From positions 1-59,402 of the forward strand of contig NZ_CBYL010000022.1 of NCBI RefSeq assembly GCF_000577335.1: DNA of 59,402 nt, in the 5' to 3' direction. This DNA comes from Faecalispora jeddahensis. Lineage in GTDB: Bacteria > Bacillota > Clostridia > Oscillospirales > Acutalibacteraceae. This document shows positions 9,009-17,687 of the stretch, in pieces; the stretch's first letter is position 1, and each line of letters begins with the position of its first letter. The position numbers and the translations under genes were made by a program. The notes below the pieces were generated by a model that saw nothing but the letters and a program-made list of their open reading frames with translations, did not search any database and had not been told where the DNA came from.

Positions 9009-10189
9009 GAAAGCTCCTCCTCGAGAGTCTTTTGCAGGATTTGCATGCCCTTGTCGATCTCTTCGTAAGAAATCGTGAGCGGCGGCAGCAGCCGCAGTAC
9101 GTCGTGCGCCGTCAGGATCAGTAGCCCGTTCTTCACACACGCTTTTGCAATGACGCCTGCCTCACCCTGTTTGAGCGATGCGCCCAGCATCATACCCATG
9201 CCGCGCACTCCGGCAATCTGGGGCATGGCCAGCAGGCGTTCCCGCAGGTAGGCGCCCTTTTTCTGAACCTCCTCCAGGAAGCCGGGAGCGGTCACGCGCT
9301 CGAGCACGGCCAGACCGCCCGCCGCGCAAACCGGATTTCCGCCGAAGGTCGTCCCGTGGTGTCCGGGTCCAAGCACGTCCTTCAGCGCCTCGGTGCAGAG
9401 CACCGCGCCGATCGGCAGGCCGCCGCCAAGGCCCTTGGCACACGAAACCACATCGGGCTGAATATCGTACTGCTCAAAACTGAAGAAGCTGCCGGTGCGG
9501 GCAACGCCCGTCTGTACCTCGTCCACCAGCAGAAGAATGTCGTTTTCTTTGCAGAACGCAGCTACGCCCTGTACGAACTCCTTGTCGAGCGGCAGCACGC
9601 CGCCCTCACCCTGAATCATCTCCAGCATCACGGCACACACGGTTTTGTCTGCCAGCGCTTTGACGCTTTCGAGATCATTCGCTTTCGCATACGCGAAGCC
9701 CGGGGTAAAGGGAGTGAAATACTGGTGGTGCTTCTCTTGTCCGGTCGCAGTCAGTGTAGTGATTGTGCGGCCGTGGAACGACTGAATCAGCGTGATGACC
9801 GTACCGCGTCCCTCGCCGTATTTGTCGCTGCTGTATTTTCTTGCCAGCTTGATCGCGCCCTCGTTCGCTTCCGCGCCGGAGTTTGCAAAGAACGCCTTGG
9901 AAAACCCGCTGGCCCCACACAGCTTCTCGCCGAGCTGAATGCTGACAGGGCTGTAGTATAAGTTTGAGATGTGCTGCAGCGTCGCAGCCTGCTCCGAAAC
10001 CGCCTTGACCCACTGCGGGTCACAGTAGCCGAGCGAATTGACGCCGATGCCGCTGCCAAAATCGATGTACTCTTTGCCCTCGGTATCCACAGCCTTTGCG
10101 CCCGAGCCGCTCGCCAGCGCAACCGGAAAGCGGTTGTAGGTAGACATCAGGTATTCCTTTTCCTGGTTCTGCACCTCTTGAAACAGCAT
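9005..10189 (-). CDS. argD: Acetylornithine aminotransferase
   Basis: PLP enzyme that converts N-acetylglutamate semialdehyde to N-acetylornithine. The 394-residue fold-type I aminotransferase shows the substrate/phosphate region NSGAEANEGAIKLAR, FHGRTITTL, the PLP-binding DEVQTGVARTG near residue 225, and the catalytic Lys in SCAKGLGGGLPIGA near 255. The ATG at 10189 has AGGAGGG upstream; an ATG five bases earlier is out of frame. It lies between argB and argF and overlaps argF by four bases. Confidence 0.95.
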   Translation of the reverse strand: MLFQEVQNQEKEYLMSTYNRFPVALASGSGAKAVDTEGKEYIDFGSGIGVNSLGYCDPQWVKAVSEQAATLQHISNLYYSPVSIQLGEKLCGASGFSKAFFANSGAEANEGAIKLARKYSSDKYGEGRGTVITLIQSFHGRTITTLTATGQEKHHQYFTPFTPGFAYAKANDLESVKALADKTVCAVMLEMIQGEGGVLPLDKEFVQGVAAFCKENDILLLVDEVQTGVARTGSFFSFEQYDIQPDVVSCAKGLGGGLPIGAVLCTEALKDVLGPGHHGTTFGGNPVCAAGGLAVLERVTAPGFLEEVQKKGAYLRERLLAMPQIAGVRGMGMMLGASLKQGEAGVIAKACVKNGLLILTAHDVLRLLPPLTISYEEIDKGMQILQKTLEEELS

Positions 10190-10208
10190 TTCATTTCCCT
10201 CCTATCCG

Positions 10209-11066
10209 TTAATAAAACATAGTGCCGATCCCCTCATCGGAGAACAGCTCGATCAATATGGAATGGGGCGTGCGCCCGTCGATGATATGCGCTCTGGGAA
10301 CACCGCGCCGCACCGCCTCCACGCAGCAGTCGATCTTCGGGATCATGCCGCCGCTGATGATGCCCTCTTTTTTCAGGCGCGGCACGTCGCTGACGTTCAC
10401 CTGAGGGATGAGGGTTTCTTCGTCGTTTTTGTCGCGCAGCAGACCGCGGATGTCCGTCATCAGGATCAGCTTTTCCGCGCCCAGCGCCGCCGCGATGCGC
10501 GACGCCGCCACATCCGCGTTGATGTTATACGCCGTCCCGTTTTCATCCGCGCCAACCGTCGCGATGACCGGAACATAGCCCGCCTCTGTCACATCGGTGA
10601 TCACAGAGGTGTTCACGTGGGTGATGTCGCCCACAAAGCCAAGGTCTTCTTCGGCCTGCAGCTTCTGCACCTTGATCATGCCGCCGTCGAGCCCGCACAG
10701 GCCCACCGCGCGGCCGTTGTTGCGCTCAAGCAGCTGCACCAGGTCCTTATTGACCTTTCCAGCCAGCACCATCTGCACAATATCTACCGTTTCTTCGTCG
10801 GTGTAGCGCATTCCGTTGACGAACCGGCTTTCCTTGCCGATCTTTTTCAGCATCGCGCTGATTTCGGGTCCGCCGCCATGCACCAGCACCACATGGATGC
10901 CCACCAGCTGCATCAGCACGATATCGCTCATCACGGCCGCTTTTAGGTCTTCGTTCACCATGGCGTTGCCGCCGTATTTGACCACCACGGTTTTGCCTTT
11001 GTGCGTTTGAATGTAGGGCAGCGCCCGAACCAGCACTTGCGCTCTGTCACTGTTCGAAATTTTCAT
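10209..11066 (-). CDS. argB: Acetylglutamate kinase
   Basis: Phosphorylates N-acetylglutamate, usually the arginine-inhibited control step in the linear pathway or a controlled step in the cyclic one. The 285-residue amino-acid-kinase fold has VVKYGGNAM near residue 28, the substrate loop LVHGGGPEIS near 62, and the ATP region KLILMTDIRGLL. The N-terminal extension before VVVKYGGNAM (about 26 residues) is of the type found in arginine-sensitive hexameric enzymes, which suggests feedback inhibition; this is inference. It has an AAGGATGTG ribosome site and lies between argJ and argD. Confidence 0.95.
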   Translation of the reverse strand: MKISNSDRAQVLVRALPYIQTHKGKTVVVKYGGNAMVNEDLKAAVMSDIVLMQLVGIHVVLVHGGGPEISAMLKKIGKESRFVNGMRYTDEETVDIVQMVLAGKVNKDLVQLLERNNGRAVGLCGLDGGMIKVQKLQAEEDLGFVGDITHVNTSVITDVTEAGYVPVIATVGADENGTAYNINADVAASRIAAALGAEKLILMTDIRGLLRDKNDEETLIPQVNVSDVPRLKKEGIISGGMIPKIDCCVEAVRRGVPRAHIIDGRTPHSILIELFSDEGIGTMFY

Positions 11067-11098
11067 CTGTTCACATCCTTATTCCGCCCGCCGTTTGG

Positions 11099-12319
11099 TC
11101 AGGAGCGGTAATCTCCGTTGATCTTGACGTAATCATAGGTCAAATCGCAGCCGTAGGCCGTGGCCGCAGCATCGCCGTCGTGCAGCATCACATTGATGTT
11201 GATTTCATCCTCTACCAGAATCTTCTTCGCCACATCCTCGTCGAACTCAATACCCGCGCCGTTGCGGCATACCGCGATGGTTCCCGCTTTAGACTCAAAA
11301 TCAAGGTCTACCTTCATAATGTCTATCGGCACACCGGCATAGCCGATCGCGCACAGCACGCGCCCCCAGTTGGCGTCCGCGCCGAACATAGCGGCTTTAA
11401 CGAGGCTGGAGCAGATCACGCTCTTCGCGGCTGCCTTCGCCGCAGCTTCATCCTTTCCGCCCTCCACATGGCAGACCAAAAGCTTTGTAGCGCCCTCGCC
11501 GTCCTTCGCGATCATCCGGGCCAGCGCGGTGCAGATTTCTTTCAAGCCCTGCGCAAACAGCGCAAAGGTTTCTCCATCCGCTTCGATCTTCGCGCTTTCC
11601 GCTTTTCCGGAGGCCAGAATCGACACCATGTCGTTCGTAGAGGTATCGCCGTCCACACTCACCATGTTAAAGGTATCGTTCACCGCAAGGCTCAGGGCTT
11701 TTGCTAGCACCTCCGGCGCAATCTGTGCGTCGGTCGTCAGAAAGCCGAGCATTGTCGCCATGTTGGGGTGAATCATGCCCGAACCCTTTGCGATGCCGCC
11801 GATCACAAACTCTACTCCCGCGCCCGTCACTTTCAGCGCGACCTGCTTCTTCGCGAGATCGGTCGTCATGATCGCTTCCGCCGCCGCGTCGGAACCCGTG
11901 GGAGAAAGCGTTTTGACCAGCTCCGGCACGCCGGATGCGATCGGCTCGATCGGCAGAATCTGCCCGATCACGCCCGTGGAGGCGACGATCACATTCTCTG
12001 CCGGGATGCCGAGCGCTTTGCCGGCAATTTGACACATCTGCATCGCTTTTTCTTCGCCGTCCGCATTGCAGGTGTTGGCGTTGCCGCTGTTGCAGATCAC
12101 TGCCTGCGCCACGCCGTTTTCCAGATTTTTCTTTGTGACGACCACCGGCGCGCCTTTTACAAGGTTCTGGGTGTACGCTCCCGCTGCCGAGCAGGGGGTT
12201 TCGCTGTAAATCATCGCGAGGTCACTTTTGGTTTTATTCTTGCGGATGCCGCAGTAAACGCCGCCCGCCAAAAACCCTTTGGCCGCCGTTACGCCGCCCT
12301 CAATCCATTCAAAACTCAT
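11099..12319 (-). CDS. argJ: Glutamate N-acetyltransferase / amino-acid N-acetyltransferase ArgJ
   Basis: Transfers the acetyl group from N-acetylornithine to glutamate, recycling it. The 406-residue precursor contains the self-cleavage site HPNMATML; cleavage is expected between Ala188 and Thr189, with Thr189 becoming the nucleophile of the beta chain. The beta chain holds GADANWGRVLCAIGYAG. No argA or argE is seen in this cluster, which supports a cyclic pathway in which ArgJ may also make N-acetylglutamate from acetyl-CoA; bifunctionality cannot be read directly from the sequence. It has an AAAGGGG ribosome site and follows argC. Confidence 0.95.
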   Translation of the reverse strand: MSFEWIEGGVTAAKGFLAGGVYCGIRKNKTKSDLAMIYSETPCSAAGAYTQNLVKGAPVVVTKKNLENGVAQAVICNSGNANTCNADGEEKAMQMCQIAGKALGIPAENVIVASTGVIGQILPIEPIASGVPELVKTLSPTGSDAAAEAIMTTDLAKKQVALKVTGAGVEFVIGGIAKGSGMIHPNMATMLGFLTTDAQIAPEVLAKALSLAVNDTFNMVSVDGDTSTNDMVSILASGKAESAKIEADGETFALFAQGLKEICTALARMIAKDGEGATKLLVCHVEGGKDEAAAKAAAKSVICSSLVKAAMFGADANWGRVLCAIGYAGVPIDIMKVDLDFESKAGTIAVCRNGAGIEFDEDVAKKILVEDEININVMLHDGDAAATAYGCDLTYDYVKINGDYRS

Positions 12320-12349
12320 GTTGGATTTCCCCTTTCCTGCTCTGCCGTG

Positions 12350-13384
12350 TTAAAATGCCGGGGGCATCATCAAGAGCCCGGCGGTTTCTTCTAAGCCAAA
12401 AATCAGATTCATGTTCTGCACCGCCTGCCCGGCCGCGCCCTTGACCATATTGTCGATGGCCGAAATCGCAACCAGCTGCCCGCAGCGCGGGTCTGTAAAC
12501 AGCGATACATCGCAGAAGTTCGAGTACCGCACGTTCTTGATATCCGCGCTCATGCCCTTTGGCAAAAGGCGGAGAAACGGTTCGTTTGCATACGCCTCTT
12601 CATACGCCTCGCGGAGCTGCTCCTGTGTGACCCCCGGTTTGAGGGAAGCATAGCAGGTAGCCAGAATGCCGCGGTTGATCGGCAGCAGATGCGGCACAAA
12701 GGTCAAGTGGATTTTTTCTCCCGCCACGTGCGACAAGGTCTGCTCCATTTCGGGAGTGTGACGGTGATTTGCTACCTTATAGGCAGAAAAGCCCTCATTG
12801 AGCTCGGGATAGTGCGTGTTTTGGGCAGGCTTGCGGCCCGCGCCCGTCACACCGGACTTACAGTCCGCGATAATGCCCGAAAGCTCTACCAGCCCGTTTT
12901 TCACCGCCGGGGCCAGCGCTAGCGGCACCGCCGTGGTGTAGCAGCCGGGGTTCGCGATCAGGCGCTTGCCTTTGATGTTCTCGCGGAACAGCTCCGGCAG
13001 GCCGTAGGCCGCCTCGCTGTGCAGTTCCTTGCTCAAAAAGCCGCCGCCGTACCACTCGGTGTATTCCGCCTCATCCTCCAGACGGAAATCCGCGCCCAGA
13101 TCGATAAACGCACGGCCCTTATCGTGACACTGCTGCGCCAGCTCTTGGGAAAGCCCATGAGGGAGCGCGGCGAAAATCACATCGCTTTTTTCAATGACCT
13201 CTTCCTGATCGGTACAGGTCATGTCACATCGGCTAAGGTACGCCGGGTACACCTCGCTGAGTGCCTGCCCGGTAAAGCTGACTGAACTGATAGCCGCAAG
13301 CTCCGCCTGTGGGTGGGCCAGCAGCAGACGAACGAGTTCAGCCCCCGCATAACCTGTGGCGCCGATGACTCCCGCTTTGATCAT
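12350..13384 (-). CDS. argC: N-acetyl-gamma-glutamyl-phosphate reductase
   Basis: Reduces N-acetylglutamyl phosphate to the semialdehyde with NADPH. The 344-residue protein has the Rossmann start VIGATGYAGAELVRLL and the active-site NPGCYTT with catalytic Cys148; the HRHTPEMEQ segment is also family-typical. AGGAGG lies eight bases before the ATG. It is the first gene of argCJBDF. The 5' region is A/T-rich with an ATTCA half-site that could be part of an ARG box, but I could not see a full palindrome there. Confidence 0.96.
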   Translation of the reverse strand: MIKAGVIGATGYAGAELVRLLLAHPQAELAAISSVSFTGQALSEVYPAYLSRCDMTCTDQEEVIEKSDVIFAALPHGLSQELAQQCHDKGRAFIDLGADFRLEDEAEYTEWYGGGFLSKELHSEAAYGLPELFRENIKGKRLIANPGCYTTAVPLALAPAVKNGLVELSGIIADCKSGVTGAGRKPAQNTHYPELNEGFSAYKVANHRHTPEMEQTLSHVAGEKIHLTFVPHLLPINRGILATCYASLKPGVTQEQLREAYEEAYANEPFLRLLPKGMSADIKNVRYSNFCDVSLFTDPRCGQLVAISAIDNMVKGAAGQAVQNMNLIFGLEETAGLLMMPPAF

Positions 13385-13928
13385 GTTTCATTCCTCCTCA
13401 TGGGTATTTCTTTTAATTTATTGGCTGAATTTTTTATTTTTTGAGGCCGCCTGAAAGGAAGTTGCTCTGACGAAGAGTTCCCCACTCAGGTTTTCCCTCT
13501 TTTTGCTGAAACTGTTTTGTTCGTTTATTTAGAGGTTTTCTTCGTGCGGCTTCGCCGCGGGGAAAATTTATTTTTTGTTCGTTTGCCCCTCATGCCGGGG
13601 CGGGCGCTACCTTTCGCTACGAGGCGAAAGGTAGCAAAGACTCGCCAAAGGACACCTTTGGAATCCGTTTGGGGAGCAAGTTCTGGAATGCAACGCCGAA
13701 AGCTACTGGAAAGACGCTCCAATGAAAATGCCCACTCGCCTTGCTAAGTATAAACAAACAGCTTTCCATTCTCGTTCGGCGGCCCTTTTCAGAGCGCTCT
13801 CCTCAGTGTGCAGAGGTGCGTGCGGCAGTTTTTCGCAAATTCATTTCCGCGAGAAGAAAAGTTGTTTTTTTGCGAGCCTCCCCGCGATGTATTGGCGGGT
13901 TTAACCCGCCCGCGACGTGCGTGCAGGC
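13385..13928. other. Repeat-rich gap between argH and argC
   Basis: This gap of 544 bases has no convincing gene. From left to right it holds the argC leader, a GTGCGGCTTCGCCGC palindrome (13544-13558), one copy of a 153-base dispersed repeat (13585-13737), a low-complexity stretch, and the composite palindromic repeat that ends argH. It separates argGH from argCJBDF, which are otherwise collinear. Confidence 0.75.
13585..13737. repeat. 153-base dispersed repeat, copy 1
   Basis: Begins GCCCCTCATGCCGGGG and ends ATGCCCACTC. A second copy of exactly the same length lies at 58960-59112, with about 19 substitutions by eye and no gaps. It contains two inverted repeats: CTACCTTTCG / CGAAAGGTAG with a variable loop, and CCAAAGG / CCTTTGG. 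Confidence 0.85.
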
Positions 13929-13937
13929 TCAGCCTGC
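13894..13937. repeat. Composite palindromic repeat A-spacer-B at the argH 3' end
   Basis: Type A palindrome GGCGGGTTTAACCCGCC (13894-13910), a 12-base spacer CGCGACGTGCGT, and type B palindrome GCAGGCTCAGCCTGC (13923-13937). The argH stop codon lies inside the B palindrome. The same arrangement, inverted and with a 12-base spacer, is at 58766-58807. Confidence 0.85.
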
Positions 13938-15308
13938 CTGTTCCAAAAGCTTCAGTACCCGCTCCGCCTGTGCCCGCACGTTTTCGGGGGCGGGAGCGCC
14001 GGTAACTTTTCGCCCTGCCACACAAGTTTCAAGCGAAATGGCCTGATATACGCCGTCGTCAAACGCGGGGCATGCTTTCTGGTATTCCGAAAGGGGCAGG
14101 GTCTCCAGCGTCTCGCCCTCGGCGATGCACTGGGCCACCAGAGCGCCTGTAATTTTATAGGCATCGCGGAACGGCAGGCCCTTGCCCACCAGATAATCCG
14201 CGCAGTCTGTCGCGTTGATAAAGCCCCTGGCCGCCGCCGCGCGCATGTTCTGCGGCAGTACCTTCATCGTTTCAATCATCGGGATGAACGGCGTCAGGCA
14301 AAGCTTTAGGGTGTCCACGGCGTCGAAGATGGCTTCCTTATCCTCCTGCATATCCTTGTTGTACGCAAGGGGAAGGCCCTTGAGCATCGTCAGCAGCGTC
14401 ATCAAATCGCCGAATACACGGCCCGATTTGCCGCGCACCAGCTCCGCAATATCTGGGTTTTTCTTCTGCGGCATGATGCTTGAGCCGGTAGAAAATGCGT
14501 CGTCCAATTCCACGAATTTAAATTCCCACGAGCACCAGAGGATGATCTCCTCCGAGAAGCGGGAAAGATGCACCATCGCGAGCGACACGGCCGCGGCCAG
14601 CTCTACACAGAAATCACGGTCGGCCACACCGTCCAGACTGTTCTGGCTTACGCCCGAAAACCCCAGCAAACGGGCAGTCAGCTCACGGTTTAAGGGGTAA
14701 GTCGTCCCCGCCAGAGCGCCGGAGCCGAGCGGCAACACATCCATGCGTTTGTACGCATCACCGATGCGCTCTACGTCGCGCAGGAACATCTCCGCATAGG
14801 CCATCAGGTGGTGCCCAAAGGTGATCGGCTGCGCCCGCTGCATGTGCGTATAACCGGGCATTACGTCCTCGCTGTGCAAAATCGCCTTGCGGCACAGCAC
14901 CTCGATCAACTGCCGAAGCTGCGCCTGCAGCACGCCGCATTCCTTTTTCAGGTAGCAGCGCAGATCGAGCGCCACCTGATCGTTGCGGCTGCGGGCGGTG
15001 TGCAGGCGCTTGCCCGCGTCGCCCACGCGGGCAGTCAGCTCGCCCTCCACGAAGGTGTGAATATCCTCCGCGTTCGGGTCGATCGCAAGCTTGCCGCTCT
15101 CAATGTCCTGCCAGATGCCCATGAGGCCGTCACAGATAACATCTGCCTCGTGCTGCTCGATCACGCCACACGCACCCAGCATGGTTGCGTGGGCGATGCT
15201 GCCTTCGATATCTTCTTTCGCCATTCGGCTGTCAAAGGAAATGGAAGAGTTAAAATCATTTGTTTTCGGGTCAACTTCTTTTTGGAACCGTCCTGTCCAA
15301 AGCTTCAT
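13929..15308 (-). CDS. argH: Argininosuccinate lyase
   Basis: Splits argininosuccinate into arginine and fumarate. The 459-residue protein of the fumarase/aspartase superfamily starts MKLWTGRFQKEVDP and carries the signature SSIMPQKKNPD near residue 280, with TARSRNDQ and HMQRAQP also visible. The frame is open 16 codons upstream, but 15308 has GGAGG at the right distance. It follows argG by about 90 bases and shares its promoter. The last codons GCA GGC TGA come from a repeat palindrome (GCAGGCTCAGCCTGC on the other strand), so the repeat defines the C-terminus. Confidence 0.96.
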   Translation of the reverse strand: MKLWTGRFQKEVDPKTNDFNSSISFDSRMAKEDIEGSIAHATMLGACGVIEQHEADVICDGLMGIWQDIESGKLAIDPNAEDIHTFVEGELTARVGDAGKRLHTARSRNDQVALDLRCYLKKECGVLQAQLRQLIEVLCRKAILHSEDVMPGYTHMQRAQPITFGHHLMAYAEMFLRDVERIGDAYKRMDVLPLGSGALAGTTYPLNRELTARLLGFSGVSQNSLDGVADRDFCVELAAAVSLAMVHLSRFSEEIILWCSWEFKFVELDDAFSTGSSIMPQKKNPDIAELVRGKSGRVFGDLMTLLTMLKGLPLAYNKDMQEDKEAIFDAVDTLKLCLTPFIPMIETMKVLPQNMRAAAARGFINATDCADYLVGKGLPFRDAYKITGALVAQCIAEGETLETLPLSEYQKACPAFDDGVYQAISLETCVAGRKVTGAPAPENVRAQAERVLKLLEQAG

Positions 15309-15401
15309 GTGATTGCCTCCGTCATTTTGTTCTGAAAAGCAGACGGGGGCGAACAAAATGTTGTCCGCCTCCCGCCAAATCCCACGCCGAAGCCGGCAGG
15401 A

Positions 15402-16622
15402 TTATGATTTTCTCTTCTGCGCCATCACCTTCAGCGGCAGACCGAACAGGTTGATAAAGCCTGTGGCATCCGCCTGGTTGTAAACCTGATCTTCGCTGAA
15501 CGTGGCGACTTCTTCGTCATACAGGGAGTAGGGAGAGGTTACGCCGGCATCGATGATGTTGCCCTTGTACAGCTTGAGCTTCACATCGCCGGTCACATAC
15601 TGCTGGGTGCTGTCCACAAAGGCGGAAAGCGCCTGACGCAGCGGAGTGAACCACTGGCCGTTGTACACGATATCAGCAAACTTCAAGCTGATTCCCTGCT
15701 TGTAATGATACGTTTCTTTGTCGAGCGTGATCTCCTCCAGCTTGTTGTGCGCGTGGTACAGGATCGCGCCGCCGGGAGTTTCATACACACCGCGGGATTT
15801 CATGCCGACCAGCCGGTTTTCCACCAGATCGACAATGCCGATGCCGTTCTTGCCGCCCAGCTCGTTTAGCTTCCCGATCAGCGCAACGCCGTCGAGCGCC
15901 TCGCCATTGAGCTTTGTGGGCACACCCTTTTCAAACGAAAGGGTGATATAGGTCGGCTCATCGGGGGCCTGCTCGGGCGAAACGCCCAGCTCCAAAAAGC
16001 CCTCTTTATTATAGTGCGGCTCGTTCGCTGGGTTTTCCAGATCAAGACCCTCATGCGACAAATGCCACAGGTTCTTATCCTTGGAATAGCTGGTTTCCTT
16101 CGTAAAGCTCAGCGGAATGTTGTGGGATTCCGCATACTCGATCTCTTCTTCTCTGGATTTGATGTCCCATACTCTCCACGGAGCGATAACAGTCATTTCA
16201 GGAGCCAGCGCCTTGATGGTCAGCTCAAACCGAACCTGATCATTGCCCTTCCCGGTGCAGCCGTGGCAGATGGCGTCCGCGCCCTCAGCCTTGGCGATCT
16301 CGACGAGCCGCTTTGCGATGATGGGTCTTGCAAAAGAAGTGCCCAGCAGATATTTGCTCTCGTAAACCGCATTCGCCTTCAGGGTCGGCCAGATGTAATC
16401 CTCGACAAAGGTCTTTTTCAGGTCTGCAATATACAGCTTGGAAGCGCCGGTTTTTCTCGCCTTTTCTTCCAGACCGGCCAGCTCGCCGTCGCCCTGACCA
16501 ACATCCGCGGCCACCGCGATGACCTCGCAGTCCTCGTAATTTTCCTTCAGCCAGGGGATGATGACAGATGTATCTAAGCCGCCGGAATACGCCAGCACAA
16601 TTTTCTTGATTTGCTTTGCCAT
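15402..16622 (-). CDS. argG: Argininosuccinate synthase
   Basis: ATP-dependent ligation of citrulline and aspartate to argininosuccinate. The 406-residue protein has the PP-loop ATP motif [10 protein letters not shown] near residue 10, the [13 protein letters not shown] motif near 118 and the citrulline/aspartate-binding region. A GTG three codons upstream is in frame, but the ATG at 16622 has AGGAG eight bases ahead and is preferred. It is the first gene of argGH. A sigma-A promoter and an ARG-box-like palindrome lie upstream, so arginine repression by ArgR is likely. Confidence 0.96.
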   Translation of the reverse strand: MAKQIKKIVLAYSGGLDTSVIIPWLKENYEDCEVIAVAADVGQGDGELAGLEEKARKTGASKLYIADLKKTFVEDYIWPTLKANAVYESKYLLGTSFARPIIAKRLVEIAKAEGADAICHGCTGKGNDQVRFELTIKALAPEMTVIAPWRVWDIKSREEEIEYAESHNIPLSFTKETSYSKDKNLWHLSHEGLDLENPANEPHYNKEGFLELGVSPEQAPDEPTYITLSFEKGVPTKLNGEALDGVALIGKLNELGGKNGIGIVDLVENRLVGMKSRGVYETPGGAILYHAHNKLEEITLDKETYHYKQGISLKFADIVYNGQWFTPLRQALSAFVDSTQQYVTGDVKLKLYKGNIIDAGVTSPYSLYDEEVATFSEDQVYNQADATGFINLFGLPLKVMAQKRKS

Positions 16623-16674
16623 AAGTAGCACTCCTTTTTCATCAATCTTTTTTCCACGCTAAGTCTTGTGTTTA

Positions 16675-16702
16675 ATTATACGCTTTAAGTTCAAAAAATC
16701 AA
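16675..16702 (-). promoter_or_regulatory. Sigma-A promoter for argGH
   Basis: On the minus strand, TTGATT and TATAAT are separated by 16 bases. The -10 is perfect. It lies about 55 bases upstream of the argG start. Confidence 0.7.
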
Positions 16703-16710
16703 CCCCAATT

Positions 16711-16724
16711 TGCATAATTATTCA
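16711..16724. promoter_or_regulatory. Candidate ARG box (ArgR/AhrC operator)
   Basis: TGCATAATTATTCA differs at one position from the palindrome TGAATAATTATTCA, the usual ARG box shape in Firmicutes. It lies nine bases upstream of the argG -35 element. ArgR itself is not in this window. Confidence 0.6.
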
Positions 16725-16883
16725 ATTTATCCATTCGCGACAAAGATTGACTCAAAAGCTTGCCCCGTTTGGATAGAATGAATAATTCCCATGTCAGGCT
16801 CGTGCACCGCAAAATCCGCTTGCATTTTTTCCATATGGTGGGTATGATAAAAATGAAACGAATCAAAAATGGAGGTTACGATA

Positions 16884-17387
16884 ATGTTGGAGAAAATCAA
16901 GCCGGAAGACCTGTCGATCAACCCCTTCACCCTGATCGGCAAAGAATGGATGCTGATTTCCGCAGGGACCGAGCAGAAATATAACATGATGACCGCCAGC
17001 TGGGGAGCCCTGGGAGTATTCTGGGGCAAAAACGTAGCCAGTGTCTATATTCGCCCGCAGCGGTACACTCTGGAATTTGTGAATGAACAGGAATATTATG
17101 CCCTGAACTTTTTCGAGGACTCCTACAAAAAAGCGCTGGCCTACTGCGGCGCTCATTCAGGCCGCGATGTAGACAAGGCAAAGGAGAGCGGGCTGACCCC
17201 TGCCTTTGACGCGAAAGCACCGTATTTTCAAGAAGCAAAGCTGGTGCTGATCTGCCGCAAGCTGCACTGCCAGAAGCTTGACCCTGCCGGGTTTATCGAT
17301 CCTGCCCTCGACGGCCAGTGGTACCCCGAGAAGGATTACCATAACATTTTCCAGGGCGAAATCGTAGAGGTACTTCAGAAGAAATAA
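16884..17387 (+). CDS. Flavin reductase family protein
   Basis: A 167-residue cytoplasmic FMN-binding split-barrel protein. The N-terminal half contains NMMTASWGALGVFWGKNVASVYIRPQRYT, matching the FMN-contacting strand of the flavin reductase-like domain (a T/S-S/A-W motif), and YALNFFEDSYKKALAYCGAHSGRDVDK matches the second part of the fold. In anaerobes these proteins are often called flavoredoxins, but the electron partner is unknown. The ATG at 16884 has GGAGG upstream; another ATG at 16869 overlaps that binding site and was not used. It is divergent from argG and is followed by its own terminator. Confidence 0.85.
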   Translation: MLEKIKPEDLSINPFTLIGKEWMLISAGTEQKYNMMTASWGALGVFWGKNVASVYIRPQRYTLEFVNEQEYYALNFFEDSYKKALAYCGAHSGRDVDKAKESGLTPAFDAKAPYFQEAKLVLICRKLHCQKLDPAGFIDPALDGQWYPEKDYHNIFQGEIVEVLQKK

Positions 17388-17400
17388 TTATTTTGCTCCA

Positions 17401-17433
17401 AAGCCGCTCTCCCTGTGGGAGCGGCTTCTTTTT
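17401..17433 (+). terminator. Terminator of the flavin reductase gene
   Basis: AAGCCGCTC / GAGCGGCTT stem with a nine-base loop, followed by CTTTTT. Confidence 0.85.
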
Positions 17434-17563
17434 ATCTCTAGCTACGTGTGAAATCGAGAAAACAGATGATTTTTTCTGCACAGCTTCACTGTGGAGTTTT
17501 TGATTGCACAGGCCTGCCCAAATATGACTTTTCTTCGCATGAAGATTAAACTTTCTGTTAAAA

Positions 17564-17590
17564 TTAGCACTCTCGTGTTGACAGTGCTAA
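17564..17590. promoter_or_regulatory. CIRCE element (HrcA operator)
   Basis: TTAGCACTC, nine bases, CAGTGCTAA. It matches the CIRCE inverted repeat with one substitution (C for G in the first base of the right arm). It overlaps the -35 element of the hsp20 promoter, so HrcA binding would block transcription. Confidence 0.88.
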
Positions 17591-17606
17591 TTCTGCGTAT
17601 TATAGT
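17578..17606 (+). promoter_or_regulatory. Sigma-A promoter for hsp20
   Basis: TTGACA (17578-17583), a 17-base spacer, and TATAGT (17601-17606). The -35 hexamer lies inside the CIRCE element. Confidence 0.85.
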
Positions 17607-17687
17607 ATAGACGTACCAAGAAAGAAGATCCTAATCAGGAGCTTCTAAGTGGGCATGAAGATCAGAATTTGATAGGAGGAATGATTT

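Noticed and set aside
13385-13440. A full ARG box in front of argC
   Set aside because: Only an ATTCA half-site in an A/T-rich run is present; too weak to call.
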